In this document: piece after piece, positions 8,390 to 16,915 of the stretch
Layout of the letters: each line of letters starts with the position of its first letter
Position numbering within the stretch: position 1 is the first letter of the stretch
Assembly (NCBI RefSeq): GCF_016786325.1
Contig: NZ_JADWYU010000199.1
Location: forward strand, 1 to 64,000
Origin: Frankia nepalensis
Lineage (GTDB): Bacteria > Actinomycetota > Actinomycetes > Frankiales > Frankiaceae
Direction of reading: 5' to 3'
DNA: 64,000 bases
Program-made: the position numbers and the translations under genes
The notes under the pieces: model-generated
Told to the model about the DNA's origin: nothing
What the model saw: only the letters and a program-made list of their open reading frames with translations
The model's database searches: none

Positions 8390-9652
8390 TCAGACCTCGA
8401 AGCGGACCGGCAGTTCCGCGATGCCGCGGACGACGATGTTCGGCCGGTAGGGCGGCGGGTCGGCCAGCAGCGTCATGACCGGGGCGCGGCGAGCGAGCTC
8501 GCGCAGCATGCACTCCATCTCCAGGCGGACCAGCGGCGCGCCGATGCAGTAGTGCAGGCCGACGCCGAAGCCGAGATGGCGGGGGACGGACGCCGACTGG
8601 GCGTAGCGGGTGAGGTCGAGCCGCTCCGGGGTGTCGAAGGCACGCGGGTCACGGTTCGCCGAGGCGAGCAGGATGAGAACGCCGTCGCCCTCCTTGAAGC
8701 TGTGGCCGGCGATCTCCATGTCCTTGACGGCCATGCGGGTCGTCGCGTGCGACGGGCCGTCGTAGCGCATCAGCTCGTCGACCGCGGGCAGCGCCAGCTC
8801 GGGGTTCGCGCGCAGCAGCGCGAACTGGTCCGGGTTGCGAGCCAGCGAGAGCACGCCGTTGGCCAGCAGGTTCACCGTGGTCTCGTGCCCGGCGACCAGC
8901 AGCACGGTGAGCGTGGCGATCATCTCGCCGGTGCTCAGCCGGTCGCCCTCCGCCTCGACCTGGGCTAGGGCCGTGACGAGGTCGTCCTTCGGGCGGGCCC
9001 GCCGCTCGGCGACCAGCTTCTCGAAGTAGTCGCGGAAGTGCGCGGCCCCGTCCACGCGCGCCTGCAGCTCCTTCGGGGTCAGCAGGGTGTCGGGGTCCAG
9101 GCCGCGGGCGATGCCGGCGGACATGGCGCGCACGGAGGCGTGGTCCTCGGGCGGCACCCCGATCAGCTCGGCGATCATCGTCAGCGGCAGCGGGTAGGCG
9201 ACGTGCTCCACCACGTCGGTCTCGCCCGCCCGGATCGCGTCGTCCACGATCTCCCGGGCGACCTCCTCGACCCGCGGGCGCAGGGACTCCAGTCCACGGG
9301 CCGTGAACGCCTTGGTCACCAGGCGGCGCAGCCGGGTGTGGTCCGGCGGCTCCATCCACAGGAAGGACGCGGGCAGGTCCGAGCCGTCGCTGTCCGGGTG
9401 CAGGAACGCGGGCTCGTTGGCGTGGCTCCACGCGGAGTCCTGCAGGATGGCGTCGGCCTCGGCGTACCGCGAGACGATCTGAAGGCTGAACGGCCCGGGC
9501 ACGAACGGCCCCGCCTCGCGCAGCACCTCGTAGGCGGGGTACGGATCGTGCCGGGTCTCCGGCACGAACGAGGCGAGGATCGCCTCCTCGACGGAAAGCG
9601 GGCCGGCCGGGTCCGGCGTGGCGGTCGGCGCCACCGTGGCGTGCGTTGTCAT
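8390..9652 (-). CDS. cytochrome P450 (second of a pair)
   Basis: Protein of 420 aa. The I-helix reads VAGHETTVNL, ExxR is ELMR, and the heme loop is FGVGLHYCIG (Cys about 369). It resembles the P450 downstream and the two are probably an old duplication. ATG at 9652 is chosen over the far longer open frame because GAGAGGAA precedes it and the P450 N-terminus (ETRHDPYPAYEVLREAGPF) begins soon after. It is the first gene of the minus-strand cluster, so the main promoter should lie within 9653-10184. Confidence 0.92.
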   Translation of the reverse strand: MTTHATVAPTATPDPAGPLSVEEAILASFVPETRHDPYPAYEVLREAGPFVPGPFSLQIVSRYAEADAILQDSAWSHANEPAFLHPDSDGSDLPASFLWMEPPDHTRLRRLVTKAFTARGLESLRPRVEEVAREIVDDAIRAGETDVVEHVAYPLPLTMIAELIGVPPEDHASVRAMSAGIARGLDPDTLLTPKELQARVDGAAHFRDYFEKLVAERRARPKDDLVTALAQVEAEGDRLSTGEMIATLTVLLVAGHETTVNLLANGVLSLARNPDQFALLRANPELALPAVDELMRYDGPSHATTRMAVKDMEIAGHSFKEGDGVLILLASANRDPRAFDTPERLDLTRYAQSASVPRHLGFGVGLHYCIGAPLVRLEMECMLRELARRAPVMTLLADPPPYRPNIVVRGIAELPVRFEV

Positions 9653-10184
9653 GAGGTTCCTCTCGTGCGGATCAGCCGACGAAACAGACCGGGTTGACGG
9701 CGGAGTCCCCGCGCCGGGAACTCGTCGTACATTTCGCGCGAGTGTGTGGGAAGGTTTATGCCGTTGATGCGGGCGGGTCGCCGGTCGAGGTGACGGCGGA
9801 ACGGTTGACTCCGGGCGCGGCGGACGAGAAATAGCCGGCCGCCGCGAGATGGAGCCCAGGGCCGAATGTCGCCGCGGCCTGGGGCGCGAGCGCCGGTTTG
9901 GCACCCGTAGAATCTGGTTCGAGTCTCTGTCGCGTCCCTGACGTCCGTCAAGCCCGATGGGATCGATGCAATAGATCCATCGCCGCCGCGGCCGTCGCCC
10001 GGAAAAGTGGTGCACGGATTAAAGGAATGTGTCGGCGCACGGCAACGGAGAATTTCCCTCCGGGAAACCGGCGGGTGTGCCGTCCGTGTGCCGAGTGCCC
10101 GGTCTCCTCGCCCGACCGAGCCGCCCGGTCGGCCCGCCCGGGGCGCCCCGGCCGCGCCGAGGTTCGCCCCCGCCCGGCATCGAG
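9653..10184. other. gene-free upstream region of the P450/lipid cluster
   Basis: No convincing gene. GC is locally lower (AT-rich patches near 9730-9760 and 9910-10065), as expected for promoter DNA of the minus-strand cluster. A perfect inverted repeat lies at 10053-10067. A TTCGAGTC string near 9918 does not fold into a tRNA arm. Confidence 0.55.
10053..10067. promoter_or_regulatory. inverted repeat TTTCCC-TCC-GGGAAA, possible operator
   Basis: A perfect 6-3-6 palindrome in the gap upstream of the P450 gene, about 400 bp from its start. It could bind a regulator dimer, but no regulator gene is adjacent and no second site was found. Confidence 0.3.
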
Positions 10185-10263
10185 CATGATCGCCGTTTCT
10201 GCCCTCGGGAGGTCGTGGACGAGGCCTGGTCACGACACCGCGGGGGCAGAAACGGCGATCACG
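10185..10263. repeat. hairpin-forming intergenic repeat (full copy)
   Basis: The left arm CATGATCGCCGTTTCTGCCC (10185-10204) and a right arm ending in GGCAGAAACGGCGATCACG (to 10263) are near-perfect reverse complements. Inside them a second stem pairs GTCGTG (10212-10217) with CACGAC (10231-10236). It lies between the P450 promoter region and the 3' end of the ABC ATPase gene. Related copies are at 45858-45936 (full) and 81-120 (half). This is the layout of a REP- or MITE-like element. Confidence 0.8.
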
Positions 10264-10293
10264 CGTGGCGGGCCGACGCTGGCGGTCGCGGCA

Positions 10294-11625
10294 CTAGCGT
10301 TTCGAGATGCCCCGGTCCGCGTCGTCGGCGCCCGGCTCGCCGGTCCGGGGGCCCAGCCGGCGTCCCCCGTCCGCGTCGAAGAGATGGACCCGCGCGGCGG
10401 GGACGCGTACCCACAGCACGTCCCCGACCGCGGGCACGTGGTCGCCGCCGCGGATGCTCACCGCCCACTGGCCGCCCTCGGGGCCGACGCAGGTCACGAC
10501 GGTGCCGTCGCCGGTGAACTCGACGACGTCCGCCACGCCGCGCAGGAGGGCTCCCGGTTCGGCGGGGGCCTCGGGGTCCCCGTTCCCGCCCGCGGTGACG
10601 TCCGCGTCGTCGCCCGCGGTGGCGTCGGGCGGTGCGCATACCACCCCGTCGGCCGGTCGCCAGCCCAGCAGGACCGGCTCGGGCGGGGGCGTACCGGGCA
10701 GCCGCGCCGCGAGGCCCTGGCCGGCCAGGACCCGCCCGTCACCGGTCGGCGCGACGGCATGCAGGTTCATCGGCGGGCTGCCCAGGAAGGTCGCCACGAA
10801 CGTGTCCGCCGGGTACCGGTACACCGCCTCGGGCGGGCCGGTCTGGACCACCCTGCCGTGGTTCATGACGACCAGGTTCGTGCCCATCGACAGCGCCTCG
10901 AGCTGGTCGTGGGTGACCAGGACCGCGGTGTTGCCGAGCTCCCGGTGCAGCCGGACCAGCTCGGCCCTGGCCCGCTGGCGCAGCTGGGCGTCGAGGCTCG
11001 ACAGCGGCTCGTCGAGGAGCAGGACCGCCGGGCGGCGCACGATCGCCCTGGCCAGCCCCACCCGCTGGCGTTCCCCGCCGGACAGCTGCCGGGGCAGCCG
11101 CCGGCGCAGGTCGCTCAGCCCGAGCATCGCGCAGACCTCGGCCACCCGGGTCGAGATCTCCGCCCGGCTCGGGCCGGAACGCCGGTCGTGCCTGGCCGCG
11201 AGCCTCAGCCCGAAGTCGATGTTGCGTTCCACCGTCATGTGCGGGTACAGCGCGAAGTCCTGGAAGACCAGGGCCACCCCGCGCTGGCCCGGCTCCAGGC
11301 CGGTCACGTCGACGCCGCCGAGCAGCACCTGTCCCTCGTCGGGCCGCTCCAGCCCGGCGACGACCCGCAGCCCGGTCGACTTCCCGCAGCCCGACGGGCC
11401 GACCACGACGGTGAAGGAGCCGGCCGGGATGTCCAGGCGCGGCACGTCGAGCGCGAGGTGGGTGCCGTAGCGTTTCACGACGCCCGCGAGCGTGATGCCG
11501 CCCGGCGCGGCGCCGGCCGGGTCGGCCTCCGGCCGGGACGGCGCCGCGGGCCTCGGGGCCGGCGGCGGGATCGGGGCGGGGACGTCGTCCCGGCCGGAGG
11601 TGGTCGTCTCGACGATGTGCGTCAT
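10294..11625 (-). CDS. sugar-type ABC transporter ATP-binding protein (MalK/UgpC-like)
   Basis: Protein of 443 aa. After a 45-residue Pro/Ala leader come Walker A GPSGCGKST, Q-loop FQDFALYPHM, signature LSGGERQRVGLARA, Walker B LLLDEPLSSLD and the switch THDQLEAL, then a C-terminal regulatory (TOBE/OB) half typical of the MalK/UgpC/MsmK group. It energises import of a sugar or glycerol-phosphate-type solute. ATG at 11625 overlaps the permease stop (ATGA). It is the last gene of the five-gene importer operon. Confidence 0.9.
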   Translation of the reverse strand: MTHIVETTTSGRDDVPAPIPPPAPRPAAPSRPEADPAGAAPGGITLAGVVKRYGTHLALDVPRLDIPAGSFTVVVGPSGCGKSTGLRVVAGLERPDEGQVLLGGVDVTGLEPGQRGVALVFQDFALYPHMTVERNIDFGLRLAARHDRRSGPSRAEISTRVAEVCAMLGLSDLRRRLPRQLSGGERQRVGLARAIVRRPAVLLLDEPLSSLDAQLRQRARAELVRLHRELGNTAVLVTHDQLEALSMGTNLVVMNHGRVVQTGPPEAVYRYPADTFVATFLGSPPMNLHAVAPTGDGRVLAGQGLAARLPGTPPPEPVLLGWRPADGVVCAPPDATAGDDADVTAGGNGDPEAPAEPGALLRGVADVVEFTGDGTVVTCVGPEGGQWAVSIRGGDHVPAVGDVLWVRVPAARVHLFDADGGRRLGPRTGEPGADDADRGISKR

Positions 11626-12548
11626 CTGAGTCCGCTGTGCATGAAGGCGTCGGTGACGCGGCGGGAGGCGAGGAGATAGGCGGCGACGACGGGCAGGGTG
11701 GCCAGCATCGAGCCGGCGAGCAGGGGGCCGTACGCCGAGCCCTCCTGGGTGAGGAAGAAGGCGAGGCCCGGCTGGATTGTCGTGTCCTCCATTCCCGGCG
11801 CGATGAGGCTCGGCCACAGGTACTCGTTCCAGGAGGTGATGAACAGCAGGATCGACACCGCGCCCAGGGCGGGCCGCAGCAGCGGCAGGACCACCATCCG
11901 CAGCGCCTCCCCGGGCCGGGCGCCGTCGAGGACGGCCGCGCCCAGCACCGTCGCCGGGACGGCCCGGATGTGGTCGCGCAGCAGCATCACCGCCAGGCCC
12001 GTGCCGACCAGCTGCGGCAGGATCAGGCCGGGGTAGGTGTTGCGCCAGCCCAGCTCGGTCACCATCAGGAACAGCGGGATGATCAGCGACTGCGGCGGGA
12101 CGAGCAGGGTGACCACGATCAGCGCCTCCACGGCCCGGTGCCCCCGGGGCGGGAAGCGCGCCAGTGCGTAGGCGCCGGGCACGGCGAACAGGAGCTGCAG
12201 CAGCGTCGCCCCGGCCGCCATCACGGTGGTGTTGAGCAGCAGGCGCCAGACCGGGAAGTCCTGGGTCGCCACCCGGTAGTTGTCCAGGGTCGCCGGCCAG
12301 GGCAGCGGGTTCTCGTCGAAGACGCCGCCCGGGGTCTTGAACGACACCGCGAGCGCCCACAGCACCGGCAGGACCATGACCGCCACGGCGGCGAGCAGGA
12401 AGGCGTGGTGCGCGACCGTCCGGGCGATCCGGCGGCCGGTCCCGCGCCGGGCCGGCACCGGCGCGGGGGCGAGCTGCGTGGGGGCGACCAGGGTGGGGGC
12501 GACCAGGGCGGGCGCCGGTCGCGCGTCGGTTCGGCTAGGTGACGACAC
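11622..12548 (-). CDS. sugar ABC transporter permease, MalG/UgpE-like
   Basis: Protein of 308 aa with about six membrane helices. The EAA loop reads AAVLDGARPGEALRMVVLPLLRP, and the helix SWNEYLWPSLIA is characteristic of MalG-type permeases. The N-terminus carries a repeated VAPT motif (ALVAPTLVAPTQLAPAP), encoded by a tandem repeat of the string gtgggggcgaccag. The start overlaps the partner permease by 14 bp and the stop overlaps the ATPase start, so the subunits are translated together. Confidence 0.9.
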   Translation of the reverse strand: MSSPSRTDARPAPALVAPTLVAPTQLAPAPVPARRGTGRRIARTVAHHAFLLAAVAVMVLPVLWALAVSFKTPGGVFDENPLPWPATLDNYRVATQDFPVWRLLLNTTVMAAGATLLQLLFAVPGAYALARFPPRGHRAVEALIVVTLLVPPQSLIIPLFLMVTELGWRNTYPGLILPQLVGTGLAVMLLRDHIRAVPATVLGAAVLDGARPGEALRMVVLPLLRPALGAVSILLFITSWNEYLWPSLIAPGMEDTTIQPGLAFFLTQEGSAYGPLLAGSMLATLPVVAAYLLASRRVTDAFMHSGLR

Positions 12549-13473
12549 GCTGCCTCCGTCCGGTCAGGAGCAGCCCGAGTCCCAGCACCACAGCGAGCCC
12601 GGCGGTGATGACGACCGCGGCGGCCGAGGCCGTGCCCGCGTCGAAGAAGGCGAACGCGTAGAGGAACATCCGGTAGTAGACGTTGTCGGTCGAGCCGTCG
12701 GGGCCGCCCTGGGTCAGCACGGCGACGTTGGAGAAGATCCACGGCCAGGTCACGACGAGGGAGAGCAGGCCGAGCAGGACGAGGGCGCGGCGCAGGTGCG
12801 GCAGCACGAGATGCCGGGTGATGTCCCACTCGGTCGCGCCGTCCAGCGCGGCCGCCTCGAGCAGGCCGCGGTCCAGGGTGGCCAGGGCCGCGCCGAACAG
12901 CAGCGTGTTCAGGGCGACGACCTTCAGCGCGGTTATCAGGACGATGACGTAGAGCGCGCTGGACGGGTCGCCCAGCCAGTTGCGCGGGTCGAGGCCGAAC
13001 CAGCCCAGCGCCACGTTGACGAGCCCGGACAACGGGTCGAGCAGGAACTGCCAGACGACGGCCGTCGCCACCGGCGCCAGCACGACCGGCAGGAACAGCA
13101 AGGTGCGGTAGACGTTGCTGACCCGGCCGGGCCGCTTCCACAGGGCGACGGCCAGCGCCATCGGCACCAGCGTGGCGAACGGCAGCATCGCCGCCGCGTA
13201 GACGAGGGTGTTGCGGACGGCTTCGCCGAACCGCGGATCGTCCGTCAGCAGGGTGTAGTTGTCCGTACCCACCCAGGACGGGTGCGGCGCGGTCAGGTTC
13301 CAGTCCATGAAGCTCAGGACGCCGGTGAAGACGAGCGGCCCGTACACCCAGACGAGCAGCGCGACGATCACCGGGGCCAGGTAGAGCCAGGGACGGGCGC
13401 GGTCACGCAGACGGCCGGACGGGGGAGCGTGGCTGACGCCACGCCCCCCCGCGACCTGCGACAGCTGGGTCAT
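12535..13473 (-). CDS. sugar ABC transporter permease, MalF/UgpA-like
   Basis: Protein of 312 aa with a first helix WLYLAPVIVALLVWVYGPLV and a VLSFMDW segment typical of MalF/UgpA-type partners. The EAA loop reads EAAALDGATEWDITRHLVLPHLRR. I chose ATG at 13473 (MTQLSQVAG), just after the stop of the binding protein (13478-13480); the longer open frame would run back through that gene. It pairs with the MalG-type permease to form the membrane channel. Confidence 0.9.
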   Translation of the reverse strand: MTQLSQVAGGRGVSHAPPSGRLRDRARPWLYLAPVIVALLVWVYGPLVFTGVLSFMDWNLTAPHPSWVGTDNYTLLTDDPRFGEAVRNTLVYAAAMLPFATLVPMALAVALWKRPGRVSNVYRTLLFLPVVLAPVATAVVWQFLLDPLSGLVNVALGWFGLDPRNWLGDPSSALYVIVLITALKVVALNTLLFGAALATLDRGLLEAAALDGATEWDITRHLVLPHLRRALVLLGLLSLVVTWPWIFSNVAVLTQGGPDGSTDNVYYRMFLYAFAFFDAGTASAAAVVITAGLAVVLGLGLLLTGRRQRVVT

Positions 13474-13477
13474 TCGG

Positions 13478-14836
13478 CTACTTCTGGGCGAGGAAGCCGC
13501 GGATGTCGCCGGCGACCGCCGACAGGGTCGCCGCCGGGTCGGCCCCCCGCAGGACGATCGGCTCGATCGCCTCGTCCTGGAGGGTGACGACGGCCTTGCT
13601 CGCGTTCTTGCCGGTGAACGACTGGTAGGGGCTGACGTCGTCAAGCTGCGCCAGAGCCGGCGAGAGCAGGTCGTTGGACGCGAAGTACGGCGCGAGGTAC
13701 TTGGGGTCCGTCGCGAGCGCCGGTCGCAGGGGCAGGTAGCCGATCTGCGACGTGATGATCGTGAATCCCTCGGCCGAGGTCAGGAACTTGATGAACTCCC
13801 AGGCCGCCTGCTGGCGCGCCGGGTCCTTGGCCAGGACGGCGAGCCCGGCGCCGGAGTAGGTCGGGGCCGCCGGCTTGTCCCCGAAGCTCGGGAAGCCGGT
13901 GGTGGCCAGCTCGAACTTGCCGTCGGCGGCCTTCTGCAGGCTGGCCGCGATCGCGGTGCTGCCGATCAGCATGGACAGCTTGCCGGCGGAGAAGGCGGCG
14001 ACGGCGTTCGTCGCCGCGATCGCGGGCTGGGCGCCGGACGAGGTCAGGTCCGCCACGGTGGCCAGGGCGCTGACGGCCGCGGGCTGGTCGAAGGCCGGCA
14101 TGCCGTCGGCGCCGACCTCGCGTCCGCCGTTGCTGGCGATCACGGACTGCGTCATGTAGTCGGACTTGCCCGGGTCGGCGACGGCGAGGTAGACGCCCTC
14201 GGCGTCGGTCTTGTCCGTGACGGCGAGCGCTGCGGCCTTGACCTCGGCGATGGTCGTCGGCGGCTTGGCCGGGTCGAGGCCGGCCTGGCGGAACAGGTCC
14301 GCGTTGTAGAAGATCACCGGGATCGAGATGGTGTAGGGGACCGCCTTCACCTTCCCGTCCACCGCGACGGCGGACAGCAGGTTCTCGGAGAACCCTTCCA
14401 TGGCGGCGTCCCAGTCGGCCGCCGGCGGGATGTCCTGCACGGGCACGATGGGCAGCAGCTCGTAGGCGGCCGCCATCTTGCTCCAGCCGATCTGGGCGAC
14501 GTCCGGCGGGGAGCCGGCCGCGGTGTCCGTCTGCAGCCGCGTCAGCACGTCGGCCACCGCCACGCCCTGGGGCTTGATGGTGATGTTCGGGTGCGCCTTC
14601 TCGAACGCGTCGATCAGGGCCTGCGTCCCCTGGCCGCCGATGTCCGGCGTCCCGTAGTTGTACGAGAGGAAACTGATCGTGATCGGCTGGTCCGAGCTGG
14701 AATCCGTGCCGGCGTCGGCGGCGGGGGAGTCCGCTCCACCGCAGGCCGTCAGCGCGGCCAGCGTCGTCGCGGCGATCAGGGCGATACCGGCTCTGGGCGA
14801 GCGCCGCAGGCGCGTTGCCATGCGTACCGGGTTCAT
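13478..14836 (-). CDS. extracellular solute-binding lipoprotein of the sugar ABC importer
   Basis: Protein of 452 aa. A basic start (TRLRRSPRAG), a hydrophobic stretch and the lipobox LTAC (Cys about residue 33) mark a type II signal peptide. The mature part is a family 1 solute-binding protein (FEKAHPNITIKP near residues 78-89; AAWEFIKFLTSAEGF near the end). ATG at 14836 follows GGGAGGGA and overlaps the hydrolase stop (ATGA). The substrate is probably a carbohydrate or glycerol-phosphate ester; the sequence alone does not decide. Confidence 0.9.
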   Translation of the reverse strand: MNPVRMATRLRRSPRAGIALIAATTLAALTACGGADSPAADAGTDSSSDQPITISFLSYNYGTPDIGGQGTQALIDAFEKAHPNITIKPQGVAVADVLTRLQTDTAAGSPPDVAQIGWSKMAAAYELLPIVPVQDIPPAADWDAAMEGFSENLLSAVAVDGKVKAVPYTISIPVIFYNADLFRQAGLDPAKPPTTIAEVKAAALAVTDKTDAEGVYLAVADPGKSDYMTQSVIASNGGREVGADGMPAFDQPAAVSALATVADLTSSGAQPAIAATNAVAAFSAGKLSMLIGSTAIAASLQKAADGKFELATTGFPSFGDKPAAPTYSGAGLAVLAKDPARQQAAWEFIKFLTSAEGFTIITSQIGYLPLRPALATDPKYLAPYFASNDLLSPALAQLDDVSPYQSFTGKNASKAVVTLQDEAIEPIVLRGADPAATLSAVAGDIRGFLAQK

Positions 14837-15684
14837 CGGTAGTCCCTCCCTGGGGACGAGATTTCGTAGGTTCGGCCGGGAGCGGCCAGGTGCACGGGAC
14901 CGTGGAAGGAGCGTTCGGCGTCGGCCTTGCGCGCCTTCAGCCAGGTCTCGTCGGCGGTGATGAAGTGGGTCAGCACGAGCTGCCGCGCGCCCGCGTCGGC
15001 GGCCGCCCGGCCGGCCTCGGCCGCGCACAGGTGGCCGTGCGAGGTCACCTCGGGCAGTTCGAGGGTCGCCTCGGACAGGAACAGGTCGACGCCCTGGGCC
15101 AGCGGCACGAGGTCGGGTGTGTAGGCGGTGTCGCCGGTGAAGGCGAGTGATCCTTCCGGGCTCTCGATGCGCGTCCCGCAGTTGGGCAGCGAATGGTTGA
15201 GCGCGTGCATGCTGATCTCGCAGTCACCGACGGTGAACGTGTCGCCGGGCTCGTACTCACGGACGTCGAAGGCGACGTCGAACGACCGGTCCAGCATCGG
15301 GAACGACGGGACCGGAAAGGCCGAGGCGAGAATGTCGAGCCTGGCCCGGCCCCCCTTCGGGACGTAGAGGGGAACCGGTGGCCACTCGACGCGGGCCGCG
15401 TCTGGCAGGGTGGGCAGGTTTGCTGGGTCGCGGAGGCGGCCGGAGAGCAGGGTCTTGCCGACGGTCAGCAGGTCGTAGCAGTGGTCCGCGTGCAGATGAC
15501 TGATTATTATCGCGTCGAGGTCGCTCGGGTGCGCGACGGAGCTGAGTGCCGTGGCCGCCCCTGGGCCGCAGTCCAGCAAAATACGGGCCGACGTGGTCGA
15601 GACGAGGTAGCTGGAGCTGGCCTGGCCATCCGCGGGCATTCCCTGACGGCAGCCAAGAACGGTTAACCGCATGCGTGATCCCAT
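14833..15684 (-). CDS. metallo-beta-lactamase-fold hydrolase
   Basis: Protein of 283 aa. The metal motif SHLHADH (about residues 62-68) is followed by downstream ligands in NHSLPNCG, AFTGDTAYT and LVLTHF, the pattern of RNase Z/phosphodiesterase-like MBL proteins. It is first in the importer operon, and its stop overlaps the binding-protein start. An enzyme that cleaves an imported or extracellular phosphodiester or lactone would fit, but that is inference. The start may be ATG at 15684 or, more like relatives, ATG at 15672 (MRLTVLG). The 150 bp upstream (15685-15834) are AT-richer and likely hold the operon promoter. Confidence 0.85.
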   Translation of the reverse strand: MGSRMRLTVLGCRQGMPADGQASSSYLVSTTSARILLDCGPGAATALSSVAHPSDLDAIIISHLHADHCYDLLTVGKTLLSGRLRDPANLPTLPDAARVEWPPVPLYVPKGGRARLDILASAFPVPSFPMLDRSFDVAFDVREYEPGDTFTVGDCEISMHALNHSLPNCGTRIESPEGSLAFTGDTAYTPDLVPLAQGVDLFLSEATLELPEVTSHGHLCAAEAGRAAADAGARQLVLTHFITADETWLKARKADAERSFHGPVHLAAPGRTYEISSPGRDYR

Positions 15685-15834
15685 TTCTCCGGGCGCGGCG
15701 CCGGTCGATGTCGACCGGCTGACTCCGGGGAAATGGTCCCAGTGTGGAAACTAGCCTTCAATCACGATCTGGCGATGGATCGATTGTATGTCGGATTTCG
15801 TGTGTCGCCGGATACGCCCGGTCGTCCGTGGGCG

Positions 15835-16809
15835 TTACTGTTGGTGGTCATGCTCGGTCGGCCCGTCTCCGGTGGGCTGGGCGGGTATGCGCACCGCCCG
15901 GTCACGCGGTGGCGACGGGAAGGGGGCGGCCGCCGCCAGGCTGTTGAGGAACGCGCCGACGGCCGGCCGCGGGTCCGGGCGCCACACGGCCCACACGCCG
16001 ACCTGGGGGACCGGGTCGACGACGCGCACCGAGACCAGGTCCTCGGTCGGCCGCCGGGGCCGGGCGTCCGAGATGAACGCGACGGCCTGCAGCGTCTCCA
16101 CCATCACCGCGGTGGCGCCGCTGTCCTCCACCTCGGCCACGACCGTCAGCGGAACCTCGCAGCGTTCGGCCGCCGCGAAGACGGCGTCATGCATGGCTGG
16201 GCTTCGTTCCCGGCGCAGGAGCACGATCGGCTGGTCGACCAGTTCGCGGAAGGAGACCTGGTCGCGTCCGGCCCAGGGGTGGTGGCGGGCGACCATCGCG
16301 GCGAGCGCGGCGGTCGACACCCGCTGGGACAGTAACGGCCTGGGGGGAACGCCGGAGAAGACGAGCGCCACGTCGATCTTGCCTTCCGACAAGGACGACA
16401 GGTGCTGACCGCTCAGGCCCTCCCACAGGGTCGTCGACAGCTCTGGGCAGTCGGCCCGCAGACGCCGCAGGGTCGGCCGGAGAACCTGCTGCCCGGCGGC
16501 GAAGTTGAAACCGATATTGATCGTTCCGAGCCGGCCGGCCGCGGCCTCGCGCGCTGTCTCCACGGCCCGCTGGGCGTGTTCCAGCACCTGCTCGGCCTCG
16601 ACCCGGAATGCCTGCCCGGCCTGGGTCAGCCGTACCTCGTGCGAGGTCCGGGTGAACAGCGCCACGCCGAGCTGGCGTTCGAGGCGCTGCAGCTGCTGAC
16701 TCAGCGAGGGCTGTCCGATGAACAACTTGGCGGCGGCGCGTCCGAAATGTTGCTCCTCCGCCAGTGCCAGGAAGTAGACCAGATGTCGGAGTTCGAGCTT
16801 GGTCTCCAT
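15835..16809 (-). CDS. LysR-family transcriptional regulator
   Basis: Protein of 324 aa. The N-terminal winged helix (LRHLVYFLALAEEQHFGRAAAKLF, recognition helix QPSLSQQLQRLE) is typical LysR, followed by the two-lobed effector domain. ATG at 16809 is preceded by GGGAGGT. It lies upstream of and in the same direction as the importer operon, so it may control that operon or the exporter gene behind it; LysR proteins usually also regulate themselves. The C-terminal 40 residues are Pro/His-rich and not part of the fold. Confidence 0.9.
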   Translation of the reverse strand: METKLELRHLVYFLALAEEQHFGRAAAKLFIGQPSLSQQLQRLERQLGVALFTRTSHEVRLTQAGQAFRVEAEQVLEHAQRAVETAREAAAGRLGTINIGFNFAAGQQVLRPTLRRLRADCPELSTTLWEGLSGQHLSSLSEGKIDVALVFSGVPPRPLLSQRVSTAALAAMVARHHPWAGRDQVSFRELVDQPIVLLRRERSPAMHDAVFAAAERCEVPLTVVAEVEDSGATAVMVETLQAVAFISDARPRRPTEDLVSVRVVDPVPQVGVWAVWRPDPRPAVGAFLNSLAAAAPFPSPPRDRAVRIPAQPTGDGPTEHDHQQ

Positions 16810-16915
16810 GACACCTCCCGGCCCAACTGTAGGCAGGGCGGCACAACCGCGGGTGAAATGGACATGGAGAGAAGTTGGCTTCTGCCACGGAACCCCGCGT
16901 GCTCCGTCACGGAGC

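Noticed and set aside
9898-9935. TTCGAGTC string resembling a tRNA T-loop
   Set aside because: The flanking bases do not pair into a T-stem and no acceptor or anticodon stems are present.
12455-12515. gtgggggcgaccag repeats considered as regulatory iterons
   Set aside because: They are inside the permease coding region and encode the VAPT repeats of its N-terminus.
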